Shown piece after piece: positions 42,601 through 54,232 of a DNA stretch of 64,000 nt. The notes below the pieces were generated by a model, which was given only the letters and a program-made list of their open reading frames with translations, was not told the origin of the DNA and searched no databases. This DNA comes from Liopterus haemorrhoidalis. Taxonomy: Eukaryota; Arthropoda; Insecta; Coleoptera; Dytiscidae. Location: contig OZ020620.1 of NCBI GenBank assembly GCA_963971575.1, positions 42,942,924 through 43,006,923 on the forward strand. The letters run 5' to 3'. The translations under genes and the position numbers were made by a program. Numbering within the stretch: the stretch's first letter is position 1; each line of letters opens with the position of its first letter.

Positions 42601-43190
42601 GAGAGCGGTCAATCTAGGTTTTAATACTGTTAAATTACGTTTTAATCCTATTAAATTAAAGAGAACAATGGATTTTTTAAATTAATTAAGATTGTAACGT
42701 ATTATAACCTAAATTAGCCGCACTATACTAATAACCAACATCATGATTGAAAAATTTAAACATCGTTATCAAATTGATTCCTGGTTGATAGTATTTTAAT
42801 GACCAGATATGTTGATAATTTCTAAATATGTACAAAATAATGCAAAATAAAAATAACCTTGTTGATCAAGGCCAAGGTGAGAGAAGACTCATTATTTAAT
42901 AGTGAGATTATATTTTTAAATTTATGAATGGAGATGCTAAATTCACACCATTATTTTTATTGTATTTATAATAACATTTTGTTTTTATTAAAATTTAATG
43001 TTATGTTTGTATTAATGTTTACATATGTCAATGCTGTATGTAACTTGTTTACATTTCATTTTAGAAAATGATTTTATTTTTACATGATTGATGTACGGAA
43101 ATTTTGACATTTATCATCAATAGTGGCTTAACAACTCTGAATGGGTCTAGCCCTTTTCAATAATTTTCCTCCATCTTACTCGGTTCTAAG
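42601..43190. other. No recognisable gene; AT-rich spacer
   Basis: Nothing supported. Confidence 0.45.
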
Positions 43191-43540
43191 TAGAGCTGCG
43201 CCAAATACTAAGTAAAAGTATTTCAAATACCAAATACTGATCAAAGTATTTGAAATAATGTATTTCAAACAATTTAAATGTATTTCAAATGCTAGAAAAT
43301 ATATCAAATAATAAGGAAATATTTGAAATAGTGTCTTTCAAATAATTTAAATATATTTGAAATACAATAATGATTTGAAATACAATAATTATTTGAAATA
43401 CTAGGAAATATTTTAAATAAAATATTTGACATAATAGGGAAATATTTTAAATACTAGAAAAATATTTGAAATACTGGGAAAATATTTGAAATACTAGGAA
43501 ATATTTGAAATACTTTTAAAGTATTTCAAATACTGACATT
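43191..43540. mobile_element. hAT-like element end with TATTTGAAATA array
   Basis: The left end tagagctgcgccaaatac is followed by ~330 bases of atttgaaatac/gtatttcaaat words. The right terminal sequence and target duplication were not found, so it is probably truncated. The plan is the same as in the elements at 28480 and 57287. Confidence 0.6.
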
Positions 43541-43639
43541 TTCAGACAACAAGTAACTATCTTGTACTCCTCTCAAGAGAGTTGTTCTCCAGCCTTTTCC
43601 CTGACAAGACTCAAGTCTGCCATGGAAATTATTAATATT

Positions 43640-43915
43640 TTTCTTCTAAGGTTTGACAGGTCTTAACAAGTGTCTACTAATCGCAAACTTCAGCAACCTT
43701 TTGAGCCCCGTCATACTAGAGACTAGTGGAACCAAATACACATGGCTGTATCCTGCAACCTGGTGATATGCAGACGAGGAAGTTACGCCAGATCCAGTGC
43801 CCACATAATGCGGAGTGACCCGAGCAACAATGCTTTCTGCATCCTGCAGATCAAAGAGGTGGCAGAAGATCTGCAGGCGGGAATGGACTAGAATTCCCTT
43901 CGATGGGAGGCTGTC
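43640..43915 (-). repeat. Unclassified dispersed repeat, reverse copy
   Basis: Reverse of 39010-39280, ending in gaattcccttcgatgggagg. The shared part is about 270 bases with moderate divergence. Confidence 0.75.
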
Positions 43916-43959
43916 ATACCACCCAAAACTAGGACTATAAGCTTAACTTTATACCCTGG

Positions 43960-44683
43960 ATCGTGTTCGAGCTTTCAGTCAAAAGTTAAAGAACTTGCAC
44001 CCCAAGCAAATGATTCACCGATTTGCCCTTGCTACCAAGACTCTTCCAAAGCCTTTGCAAGAAGTGTTCGACTCTTTGACGACAATTGTCAATTATATAA
44101 AATCTAGTGCTCTCAATACTCGTCTGTTCAAAGATCTATGCAAAAACCTGAACTCTGATTACGAAATTCTTCTTTTCCACACCGCTGTTCGTTGGTTATC
44201 AAAAGGAAATGTTGTTGGACGAGATTTTGAATTGAAAAACGAAATAAAACGGTTCATAGAAATAAAAGGAAAACATGAGTTTATGACACACTTTAATGAT
44301 GAGACCTGAATCCAAAGAGTGGCTTATTTATCTGATATCTTAGATCAGCTAAACAAACTAAATTTGAAACTGCAGGGTAAAGAAACACACATTATTCTCT
44401 TCAGAGATAATATTCAGGCGTTCGTATTAAAGCTGCCAAACTGGCGCCGTAAAGTAAATCTTGGAAACTTTGCCATGTTTGAACATTTTTGCATCAAAAC
44501 TGAAGAACCGGAGACGGGAACTGTAGATAAACTAAGAGAGGAAATTAATAACCACCTTAAAGCCCTTGAATCTGAAATTCAACGATATATATATATATAA
44601 ATATGGCGAATGAGAAAGAGGGGTCGCGAACATTTTTAAATTTCTAAAAAGGGTCGCGATTAAAAAAAGGTTGGGAACCAGTG
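43960..44683 (+). pseudogene. hAT transposase C-terminal remnant (ZBED5/SCAND3-like) with 3' TIR
   Basis: The frame 43995-44309 encodes MIHRFALATKTLPKPLQEVF, TIVNYIKSSALNTRLFKDLC and LLFHTAVRWLSKGNVVGRDF. After one stop, 44319-44600 gives MAYLSDILDQLNKLNLKLQG and NIQAFVLKLPNWRRKVNLGN. This is the HRxALAxKxLP...VNxIKSxxLNxRLF...LLxHTEVRWLSRGxVLxRxFEL series of Charlie-like hAT transposases and their domesticated ZBED5/SCAND3 relatives. The expected RW and C-terminal helices are there; the hATC end and the N-terminal BED finger are not. gggtcgcg and ggttgggaaccagtg (44669-44683) form the 3' end (inverse CAGTGGTTCCCAACC, one change). Confidence 0.85.
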
Positions 44684-45311
44684 CGCTAGAGGGATATGCG
44701 TTAATTTAAGTCACAAATACTGAGGATTGTCAGATCTTAACATTCATCTACTGAAACCAACTTAATTTGAGCATGAAAGGATTAATAAAACAAGTCGCTC
44801 AGCGCTTTACTTTGTCAACAGACTATGGGAAAACTTTTTAATTTCATTAGAAAAGAAATGGATATATAAACTATTTTATACTTTGTCTCATTACTTGCTT
44901 TTCGCGTGATGTAACGAAATTTTCATAACTTAGCAAGGTTATGCGAAGCGGGTCACTCACAATGGTCATTATTTTGATAAAAAATATGTTCGTGCAAATG
45001 CTGATTAGAAAGATATGACAAAACTATTTGTTTATTCTTTTATTTGTTAATCGAAAACAAAAGTATTACGGAATATATTTCTTTTAATTCTTCTGTTTAT
45101 AACAATTAAGGAATTCGTAAATGTTTAAGACATTAAAGTGTTTTGAATTTTTTATGAAATATTTTATGATAATTCTAATTTAACTCTCACGCGATTATGT
45201 ATAATTTTGTTCAGGATAATTTTAACTAAATGAATTAAAAATATTAAAATTATTTGAAATTTTTGCATAATTTGAATTTAATTTAATAATAATTTCAGAT
45301 AAGGTTTTAAT
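44684..45311. other. No recognisable gene; AT-rich spacer
   Basis: Nothing supported. Confidence 0.45.
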
Positions 45312-45425
45312 AAAAAATTGATGTGATGTGAATACTCACACATTTCAGGATTTCATAGATAAATTCACGAGAAGGACTTCTACGGAAGTTCCCATATTCA
45401 TATTAGGGGGACTGGAAGGAAATCC

Positions 45426-45500
<75 letters not shown>
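45312..45500 (-). repeat. HTR hairpin end followed by (TA)n tract
   Basis: ttgatgtgatgtgaatactc, then acacatttcagg at 45318-45350 is an HTR 3' end. A pure (TA)n tract occupies about 45428-45500. The body of the HTR element is missing. Confidence 0.6.
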
Positions 45501-45505
<5 letters not shown>

Positions 45506-45754
45506 GTTTCTTCTTCAATCGTCATGCAGGTAGGAAAAAAATAAGTTAATTTAACTCATTAGGAACGTTTCGTATTTATTGGTTAATGCATCTTCAGCCT
45601 GTAATATATATATATTTCGGAAATTCCTATTATATATAATTAGGTACAAAATATATTTTCTCCACGACTATATAGATATACGTTCATTACAGGCGTGTCA
45701 GTGATTAGTAAATGTAACACGTTCCCCACTCCTTTCTATTAGATACCGCTGACT

Positions 45755-46110
45755 TGTTACGTAATGAGCTCATTACGTAACAGGTTGAGCTCATTACATA
45801 ACAGGTTCAAGCAGCAATGGTCGGCTGTTGCTAGGCAACGTAATAAATAGGTTGAAAGCATATGTCAAACTATTGTTAGTTTGTTAAGGAAACCGGATCA
45901 AAATTAAATAATATTGTTAAAGTAGAAGAATTTTGCAAATATATTTATTGATAGAGTTGGTCTTGGCCAGTCAGTTAATCAGCTGACGAGAGTATTGTTA
46001 TATTAAGTGAATTTACATTCCGTATGGCACATACATGACCATTGCTAGGTAATGTAATAAATAGGTTGAAAGCAACTGTCAAATTATTGTTAGTTTTTAA
46101 AGAGAACTGA
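45755..46110. repeat. 28-bp perfect palindrome and a diverged direct repeat
   Basis: tgttacgtaatgag and its exact complement meet without spacer at 45755-45782; a further half-site (gagctcattacataaca) follows at 45787. aataaataggttgaaagca occurs at 45842-45860 and 46046-46064 within an ~85-bp direct repeat. Confidence 0.85.
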
Positions 46111-46889
46111 ATAAAAATTAAATAAAAAATAAAGTTATAGTCGTGAAAAAAAAAGTTTTCTGATTTGACTTAAATAGATACTTCTTTTGATAGATATTTC
46201 CTAACTTATTTCGGGATTTTCGAGTCCTTTGGAACGCAAAAATTTAAGGGAAATTTATGTTTTATTTCTTGTAAGTCGTGTGGTAGTTGGCACATATGGT
46301 TACAAAATTAAAATGCAGTTTTAATAGAATTAATTAGTTAACAATGTTAAAAACCATTAAAATCCTGAAATTCTTCTTTGAGTCACGCATCAACTGAGGA
46401 GAACATTGCATGACAGACATGTAACGAAAGAGTTTCCTTCTTTTACTCAATATCATATCTAGGTTCAAAGCTTCCTTTCTGACAGACATTCATAGTGTTT
46501 CTATACTTTCTATAGGGAAAATTCTATGACATTTAGAACATTTTCTGGGAGCGGTAATTTCAGTAAATTTCATTGTAGGTAAAAGGTTCTTAAATTTAAA
46601 ACTTTGTAAAGTTTCACATTTTTTTTTTATTAGTTATGCTGATTGCAATTTCTGTGTTAACCATTATCAATGCTACAATGTGGCCATTGTAGGTTTCAGG
46701 ACCATATCGAGATTACTTCTCAACTGTACTGGCTAAGAGGGGGGCGCTACAACTGCGAAAAGCGGCACCAGATCTATAAGAGATACCAGATCTAGAATAT
46801 TATAATTATATATATATATATATATATTAATATATAATTATAAAGCAAATAACACATTGTTAATAGTGAGAAATATGTATCTGAAATTG
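46111..46889. other. No recognisable gene; AT-rich spacer
   Basis: Nothing supported; a (TA)n stretch at 46806-46828. Confidence 0.45.
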
Positions 46890-47720
46890 AAAAAATTGAT
46901 GTGAAATGTGAATATTCACACATTTCAGAGTTTCGCAGGTATATAATAAGTGAAGGCGGTATGCTGAGTGTGTAGGACAAATTTTACTTTGTAGTAATCA
47001 TGGCAAAATGAACGATATTTTTAAAATAATTTATCGTCTGTTAATCATATAATAAGACTGGTTATTAAATTTACGCTCTTAAAAATTAAATACAACATTT
47101 GTCAAAATATAACTAGAATTTTGACAAAATAATTTCAACAGAATAAAAATGCAAACAAAAACAGAAAAAATAAAATTCACTCCGTACTCGAACTCAAAAC
47201 CCTTCGTTCCAACGCATTTTAGCTTACGACACCAGTGCTCTAACCCATTACGCTATCGTACGCCTTGCATGTGATTGTCTTACATTGGTATAACTTTTGT
47301 ACTTTGTGAACCAAAAACCACAAAAAATGCGTTATTTTCCGAAAACATAATCAAAAATTCCTGTTGTACTATTTCGGTTCACACCAATATACATTACTTA
47401 GAATTTTTAGTTTAAACCATCTGGGCTACAGGGTGTGGGACAAATTTTTTTTTTGCACAATTTTGGCAAAAATCGCATCAAAATAATTTATTTTGCAAAA
47501 ATAAAAATTTGATCGTTAATCCACGTACTAAGGGCTTTCATTTGATACCCTACTCAAAATTTAAAAAAAAATATTTTTTTTTTCGATCAACACATATTTG
47601 TTTATATTTTTAGGGGGGTATGTTTTTTAGATGTTTTAGTATTTTTCCTATGTGCGGGTTAAAGAGTTGTATAAGCATGCCAAATTTCAACTCTCTAGGT
47701 TTAGCCGTTTGGCTACAATG
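46890..47720 (-). mobile_element. HTR repeat, microsatellite end missing
   Basis: The hairpin end gatgtgaaatgtgaatattc is at the left; the body is close to 24833-25640 in reverse. It ends at agccgtttggctacaat (47720), where the GACA tract should start, and is joined directly to a subfamily-B piece in the opposite orientation. Confidence 0.75.
47180..47262 (-). other. tRNA-like cassette in HTR repeat
   Basis: Reverse of the cassette at 25268-25355: gtactcgaactc is the B-box side and ctctaacccattacgctat the A-box side. Close to, but not identical with, that copy. Confidence 0.55.
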
Positions 47721-47935
47721 AGGAAATTTTCGCCAATTATTTACATTTTATTTAAAAAATAAAATGAAAGATCTTAGTAGTCAAATAACAAATAAAAATG
47801 ATTATCAAAAAATTGTTGTTTTTGATGTGATTATAAGTATTCCTAGAAATCCAGCATTATGTTGGCTTCTTTCTCTTATTAAATACTTACAAAATCCTGA
47901 AATGTGTGAAAATTCACACCACACAATTTTTTTCA
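47721..47935 (+). mobile_element. HTR repeat, subfamily B
   Basis: agatcttagtagtcaaataac, ttttgatgtgattataagt and ccagcattatgttggcttc are followed by the hairpin end (gtgtgaaaattcacac, 47904-47919). With 46890-47720 it makes a head-to-head pair with hairpin ends outward. Confidence 0.65.
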
Positions 47936-48915
47936 TTCTTAACAACATTTCTCATACATATTTTTGCTGCTATGTAAATGATAAACGAAATATTTCAAGA
48001 TTTTAGTTTTTGGATGTCCCCCTATAACTCCCCAAATATCCATCCAATCGAAAAAAAGCATAGAATAGATTTTTTTTCTTCTCATAAACAATTTTTGTCA
48101 TATATATTAATGCGGTCAAGTCAATAATGAAGGAGGTATTTCAATAGTTTAGTTTCAGTGTAACTCCCCAAATATTCATCTAAATGAAAAATGCATAGAA
48201 ATAAAAAAAAATGTTTTCTTATTATAAATTATCTTTGTCATGTACGATTTTGCCGTTAAGACAAAAATAAGGGAGATATATCTAGATTGAAATTCTATTG
48301 AATATATTAGATTGGATCGGAACATGGTCCCGAGAAATTGTCGTATGACTATATCGGTCCAGTGTAGACGCCCCATAGGTGTGTATGTGACTTAAGAAAG
48401 TAAGTACATACATTTTTCGGGTCATTTGACTTGGCAATTTGTATTAAGCTGTAAAAAAATACCTATAATTTAATTTTAATTTTTTGCTGTTGAAATTCAC
48501 ACCCATCAATAAACATTCTTTTGTAACGGCTCTATTAAATAAGCCCCGAATACTTACTACACTGCATTCTAAATTCTAATTGTGAAATGAACCAAGAAAT
48601 TAAGTCCACTGTTTGAAAATATATATACCGATCACTTTTTTAAGAATGAAAATGAAAGTGCCAAATCACTATTACATCATATACATGCAAAAGTGTTTAA
48701 ACTAAAACAGGTGATTGACATGCTGGCAATTGTTCATTACGCAGAAAACTTACAATGGACATGCAAATAGGCATGTCGTTTATCTAGAACACACCAGGCC
48801 ATAAATCTTTACAGCGTATTTAATTGTCGAATAGCAGTGTGACTGAGATATTTAACCAATGTTTGCGATTGCAAGATGTGAACAAAAGATAAACATAATT
48901 CTTTGGTCAAGAAGT
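47936..48915. repeat. Diverged tandem duplication, otherwise no gene
   Basis: ataactccccaaatatccat (48024) and gtaactccccaaatattcat (48160) head two ~130-bp related units. The rest is AT-rich with no supported frame. Confidence 0.45.
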
Positions 48916-48919
48916 TTGA

Positions 48920-49035
48920 CAATGCCTAAGCTGCTATGGCCACGATGGCTTTACTAGGCGTCCTGGGTTCGAATGCCGGTGGTAGCATGGGTATCTCTTT
49001 TTTCCACCGCGGACTGGTGCCGGTCCACGAAATAT
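48920..49035 (+). mobile_element. Possible tRNA-derived SINE head
   Basis: tcctgggttcgaatgccggt is a good B-box region. The A-box side (gctatggccacgatggc) is weak. It is followed by ctcttttttccaccgcgg, not by a tRNA acceptor stem. Confidence 0.35.
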
Positions 49036-49421
49036 TTCGAGCGAATTAATGCACACTTCTATTTACGAGTATATAGCATATTATTTTAGTCCACGCAGAA
49101 GTTAACTTTTGTCCGAACCATGATTTATTTAATATTTACTAGCTACAGTGACTGTATAAAGACAGTGTGGCCATACGATGGTCTCTTTTTCTATTGGTCG
49201 AGCTGAAGTCCGCCATTTTTCTTCCAACTTTGTTACAGATTACATATGGTTTACATGTGTTTATCTTGTGTTTCAGCAGATTTAAGTGATATTTTCCAAT
49301 AATATACGTATATTTAGCGTATATTATTATTTATACGTATATTATTTATATAATATATCTTTTATATATAACATGTTCTGCTTTTTATTCTGCTTATTCT
49401 TTTTGATATGAAAACATCCTT

Positions 49422-49541
49422 TTTTTTAATTGAGAATATTAATATTCTCAATTAAAAAACGATCGTAAGTCAAGATTACGATCGTTTCATCAAATTTAAA
49501 TCTTGAAGTACTACAAAATTGGCCCGAAAGGCGCCAATTTT
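49422..49541. repeat. Cluster of three perfect hairpins
   Basis: A 38-bp perfect palindrome (49422-49459, 19-bp arms with no spacer, core gagaatattaatattctc). Next a 12-bp stem with a 7-base loop (aaacgatcgtaa / ttacgatcgttt, 49457-49487), then a 9-bp stem with a 9-base loop (aaaattggc / gccaatttt, 49515-49541). It lies at the border of the next HTR copy. Confidence 0.9.
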
Positions 49542-50519
49542 ATTTTGTTTAAATTATTTTGTTAAAATTCTAGTTATATTTTGGCAAATGTTTAATTTTT
49601 AAGAGAGTAAATTTAAAAACAAATTTTATTTTAAAATATTTTTTTTGTTAATTTTAATTCGAATATCTAATTCCATTATTTAGGTTTCTAAATATGTGCA
49701 GTATTTTTTTTTATATAGCAAGTTTCAGTAATATTTTGAAAATTGCTTCCATTGGTTGTTTTAAGTCATATGCTCCGCCCCTCTGATTTCGTATACGTGA
49801 CACATAGAATGAAAATATCATTCCAACAATTCCAACTGGTTATTAAATTTACGCTCTTAAAAATTAAATGCAAGATTTTCCAAAATGTAACTAGAATTTT
49901 AACAAAATAATTTAAACAAAATAAAAATGAAAAAAAAAACAAAAAATAAAATTGTCTCCTCTGCCCGGGAGCGAACCCTAGTTTCTGCGTAGCAAACGTA
50001 CAAACTATCACTTTTGTACATCGTCAACAAAAAAACACAAAAAAATGAGTTATTTTCCGAAAACATGATCTGATCAAAAATTCCTGTTGTACTATTCCGG
50101 TTCACACCAATGTACAGTACTTAGATTTTTAGCTTAAACCATCAGGGCTACAGGGTGTGGGACAAACATTTTTTTGCACAATTTTGGCAAAAATTGCACC
50201 AAAATAATTTATTTTGCAAAAATAAAATTTTTAGCGATAATCCACGTAATAAGGTCTTTCATTTGATACCCCACTCAGAAGTTGAAAAAAATATATTTTT
50301 TTTTCGATGAGCACATATTTGTTTATATTTTTAGGGAGATATGTTTTTTATATGTTTTAGTATTTTTCCTATGTGCGGGTCAAAGAGTTGTACAAGCATG
50401 CCAAATTTCAACTCTCTAGGTTTAGCCGTTTGGCTACAATTATTACCGAACCGACAGACAGACAGACAGAAGACAAAATGACGGTATAAGGGTTTTTTGG
50501 TCATACCTACAAAACCCTA
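49541..50519 (-). mobile_element. HTR repeat, hairpin end replaced by an inverted piece
   Basis: From about 49625 to catacctacaaaaccct (50500-50516) it matches the other copies. The normal hairpin end is absent; instead 49541-49620 is an inverted copy of its own body (49845-49922). A B-box-like cccgggagcgaaccc lies at 49964-49978 in the cassette position, without a clear A box. Confidence 0.7.
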
Positions 50520-51350
50520 ATAAGGTATGGTTTTAATTTCTAGAGCCCTAAAATTATAATTGGAAATGAACACTCTATAGTGGTACCCAGCTCTTTATCT
50601 TAATGTAAACAGAATTCTCAAATTTTTTACTAATCGATTAATAAAAGCTAATCATAACTAGTGAGTTGTGTTCATTTGTTTTTAAATCATTTAATCTCTT
50701 AAATATCTCACTCAAAATTGCATCAAATTTGTAATGACTTTTGTTCTTCAGGCATTGTTTTTATATGTAGCTTAATATTAAATATTAAATTTCACTTTTT
50801 TTCTTAATACAATTTGTTAAAATAATAACTTGATGCTCGGAGTTCTCATCAAAAAACTTAAATTAATAGTACTTTTACTTTCAAAATAAATAAGGTAAAT
50901 GTTTTGTCCTGCGGTTGAATTTGTTTAAAAATGGCATGTCAGTTAATTTTAGCGGCCAGTGAACATTATATTTTTATGCAACATTGGGTACTGTTACTTT
51001 TGACAGTGTATTATTTTGATTAATTAAGACACAGACAGGCAAATAGACTATTAATTTTTAAAAACATTTTCCAATTATCTACCATAAATTTCATTAGAAA
51101 ATAAATATTGGTATTATACAAATAAATAAATATGTAATTACTCATATGAGAAAAATATTAAGACTGAAAATCATATCGTGCTTGAAATATATATTTATTT
51201 CTGACACAAAATATTAAGTTTATAAAAAGCCTTTAGCTGTGTTTAATTTAATATTGTTAAACTTATAGATAAAAGGTTGTTAAGTGATAACAATTTGTTT
51301 TGTTACACAGATTTTTCTATATTGCTTACTGTAGTGTCAATTTATCAGTC
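50520..51350. other. No recognisable gene; AT-rich spacer
   Basis: Nothing supported. Confidence 0.45.
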
Positions 51351-53425
51351 AATCAGTGAACCAATCCAACTTCTGATGTTAGTTCTGGCAGATTTTTTAT
51401 TCCACACTTGAATAAATCCTTTGACTTAGAGATAAGGAAGTCGTCAAACACTATGAACTTATGCATCGACCCAATATAGCAGTCTGAAGTCCGTTTACCA
51501 TAACTATGAATGACATCACAGTTGAAAAACTCACCTTTTTGCCAATTCGTAAACTGTCAAAAAAAGTTAGGTTATATCGAACAACTTCTAAAAATATATT
51601 AAAAACCTATATTTTGTGTCTCTTTCTATCCCATAGAAATTGAAGTGAGCTCGAAACAATAATGGGTGTGGCCTTTTATGTTTTTTCTCATTCCAATTTA
51701 CATGTGTTAAAAAGAGATGAAAATTACATATTTTGTCTCTTTCTATCACATAGAAATTGAAGTGAACTCGAAAAAATAATGGGTGTGGCCTTAACAACGA
51801 TTGAACAATCCAATTTCAAACTGGCAACATTGAAAAAATGTACCAACATTAAATAAATAAATGTACTAACTGAGTTATGGATTGATTAAAACATATCATA
51901 ACGTTGGTTCTTAAATTAACCAAGTGTGACGTCATCTCATAGTTATCGTAAACCGACTTTATAAAATATCCTAAATCAGTGAACTAATCCCATTTCTGAT
52001 GTTAGTTCTGGCAGTTTTTCAACTACACGATGGAAGAAATCCGGCGATTTGGAGGTGAAGAAGTCTTCAAACACTATGAACTTATACATCAACCCAATAT
52101 ATCAGTCAACAAAATATCTTTAATCAGTGAACCAATCCTAATTCTGATGTTAGTTCTGACAGTTTTTCAATTCCGCGCTTGAAGAAATCCGGTGATTTGG
52201 AGGTGAAAAGTCGTCAAACGCTATAAACTTATGCATCAACCCAATATATCAGTCTACAAAATATCTTCAATCAGTGAACCAATCCTACTTCTGATGTTAG
52301 TTCTGGCACTTTTTCAATTCCACGCTTGAAGAAATCTGGTGATCCGAGGTGAAGAAGTCGTCAAACGCTATGAACTATGTATCAACTCAATATATCTGTT
52401 ACGCCATATTACGTCCGGCTTTTGTAATAATTTGTATATTTTTTGTAAAATAGTCTGCTATGCTTTTTGCTAGGCAACAGAATATTAGTAGAAGTAAAAA
52501 AGTTAATAATCTTGATTTGACATGTTAAAAATAATAATTAATAAATTACTAAACCAATATTCAAGTTCCGAGAAGATTCAATTTATTTGAGTTAAATATT
52601 AGCTCAATAGTGGGCGTAGAACAGTTGATTGTAGAACATTAATTAAAAAAAAAACATTCACACAAATTTAAGTACGCCTGCGCAATGCACGATTTATAGA
52701 TCATTCATAAAGAATATTCCACGCCAGGAGAAATTAAATATTCGTACAGCACTCTACAATATCATTCTAAAAGATATCTTCAACCAGTGAACCAATCCCA
52801 CTGCTGATGTTAATTCTGGCAGTTTTTCAATTCCATGCTTGAAGAAATCCGATGATTTAGAGGTGAAGAAGTGGTCAAACGCTATGAACTATGTATCAAC
52901 CCAATATATCATTCTAAAAAATATCTTCAATTAGTGAACCAATTCCACTTCTGATGTTAGTTCTGGCGGTTTTTCAATTTCATGCTTGAAGAAATCCGGT
53001 GATTTGGAGAGGAAGAGTCGTCAAATGCTATGAACTTATGCATCAACCTAATATTTAGTGAGTTCAGATGATAGTTCTGGCAGTTTTTCAATTCCACGCT
53101 TGAAGAAATTCGGTGGTTTGGAGATAAGAAGAGATTTGAAGTCAAACGCTATGAAATATGTATCAACCCAATATATCATTCTAAAATATATCTTCAATCA
53201 GTGAAACAATCCCACTTTTGATGTTAGTGTGACAGTTTTTCAATTACAGACTTAAACAAATTCTTTGACTTGGAGATAAAGAAGTCGTCAAACACTATGA
53301 ACTTATGCATCAACCCAATATATAAGTCTACAAAATATCTTCAATCACTGAACCAATCCAACTTCTGATGTTAGTTGGATTCCCGTGAACGTATATCATT
53401 CTAAGAAATATCTTCAATCAGAAAG
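51351..53425. repeat. Interrupted tandem array, unit about 147 bp
   Basis: Units start near cagtgaaccaatcc, contain tctgatgttagttctggca and gaagaaatccggtgattt, and end in caacccaatatatc. Starts at about 51353, 51977, 52125, 52272, 52785, 52932, 53199 and 53346, with a shortened unit near 53047. Adjacent full units are 147-148 bp apart. Unrelated stretches interrupt at 51493-51970 (itself with two ~75-bp copies of tgtctctttctatc...gggtgtggcctt) and 52390-52770. Frames here are translations of the repeat. Confidence 0.85.
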
Positions 53426-54232
53426 ATAAGGAACGGTGTCGTGTGATCTAATTAAATATTCTGATTCCGTCTCTGCTCCTATAACAAATATGATAGCGAA
53501 CGCTTATCAGATGCAGTGGCTGCATGCGTTCATATGCGTAAAACTTGTTTTATAAGGCAGTTATTTTGAAAGTAAATAGTTTTTTGCGAACAACAGTAGT
53601 AGTAGTACACTGTCACAGTTTGCGCAACTGCTGCACACTATGGGGTCAGATGGAAAAATGCGAGCGTTCTCTATGCAAGGAAAGGCAGGCCATACATTAA
53701 TGTTAATTTATAAGTATCTGGACGCTGTACGTACCTACAATGTATTTGGTCTAATAATATTCATTATTTGCTTAGAATGTTCACATATCGCTTATTTCAA
53801 ACTAGTTGAGAATTTTAAACGCACGTACCCCATAAATTCTACTTTCCTGTCTTTATTTTTAAATACCTCTCAATAAGGCAAATTACATTTTTGTAGCTAA
53901 AAGGTTCGACATATTTATCTTATAGCAACCAACATTGCACCAAGATATTAAACTCAATAGCATTCAAGAAGTTTAATAAAACATAAAATCGAGCAACAGA
54001 GGAAGTGCAGCATATTTGGAATAGAATTTTTATTTTTGCATGCTATGCGAAGAAAATGTGAGGCAGATAAAAGAAAAAATCATGTAAAGATAAAGCTTTA
54101 AGATAAAGAGTATAACTAGTCAATCTACAGTATTTCTAACAATTCAAGCAGTATTGAATCGAAAGAGGGTACTGAAAATTTAAGTCCGCAAAATCGAGGC
54201 TGGACAATTGAGGGTTTACTTTATAATAAATA
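53426..54232. other. No firm gene; one unrecognised frame
   Basis: The 78-codon frame at 53640-53876 starts MGSDGKMRAFSMQGKAGHTL in less AT-rich sequence (53510-53730), then turns into AT-rich hydrophobic codons. A first exon ending near 53730 (gct|gtacgt) is conceivable but unsupported. Confidence 0.3.

Noticed and set aside
45328..45549. 73-codon frame with a Tyr-Ile run
   Set aside because: Translation of a (TA)n tract.
51588..51797. 69-codon frame with internal repeat
   Set aside because: It only reflects the ~75-bp duplicated non-coding unit.
51351..53425. CRISPR-like array
   Set aside because: The whole ~147-bp unit repeats, with no short repeat/unique spacer alternation, and the genome is an insect's.
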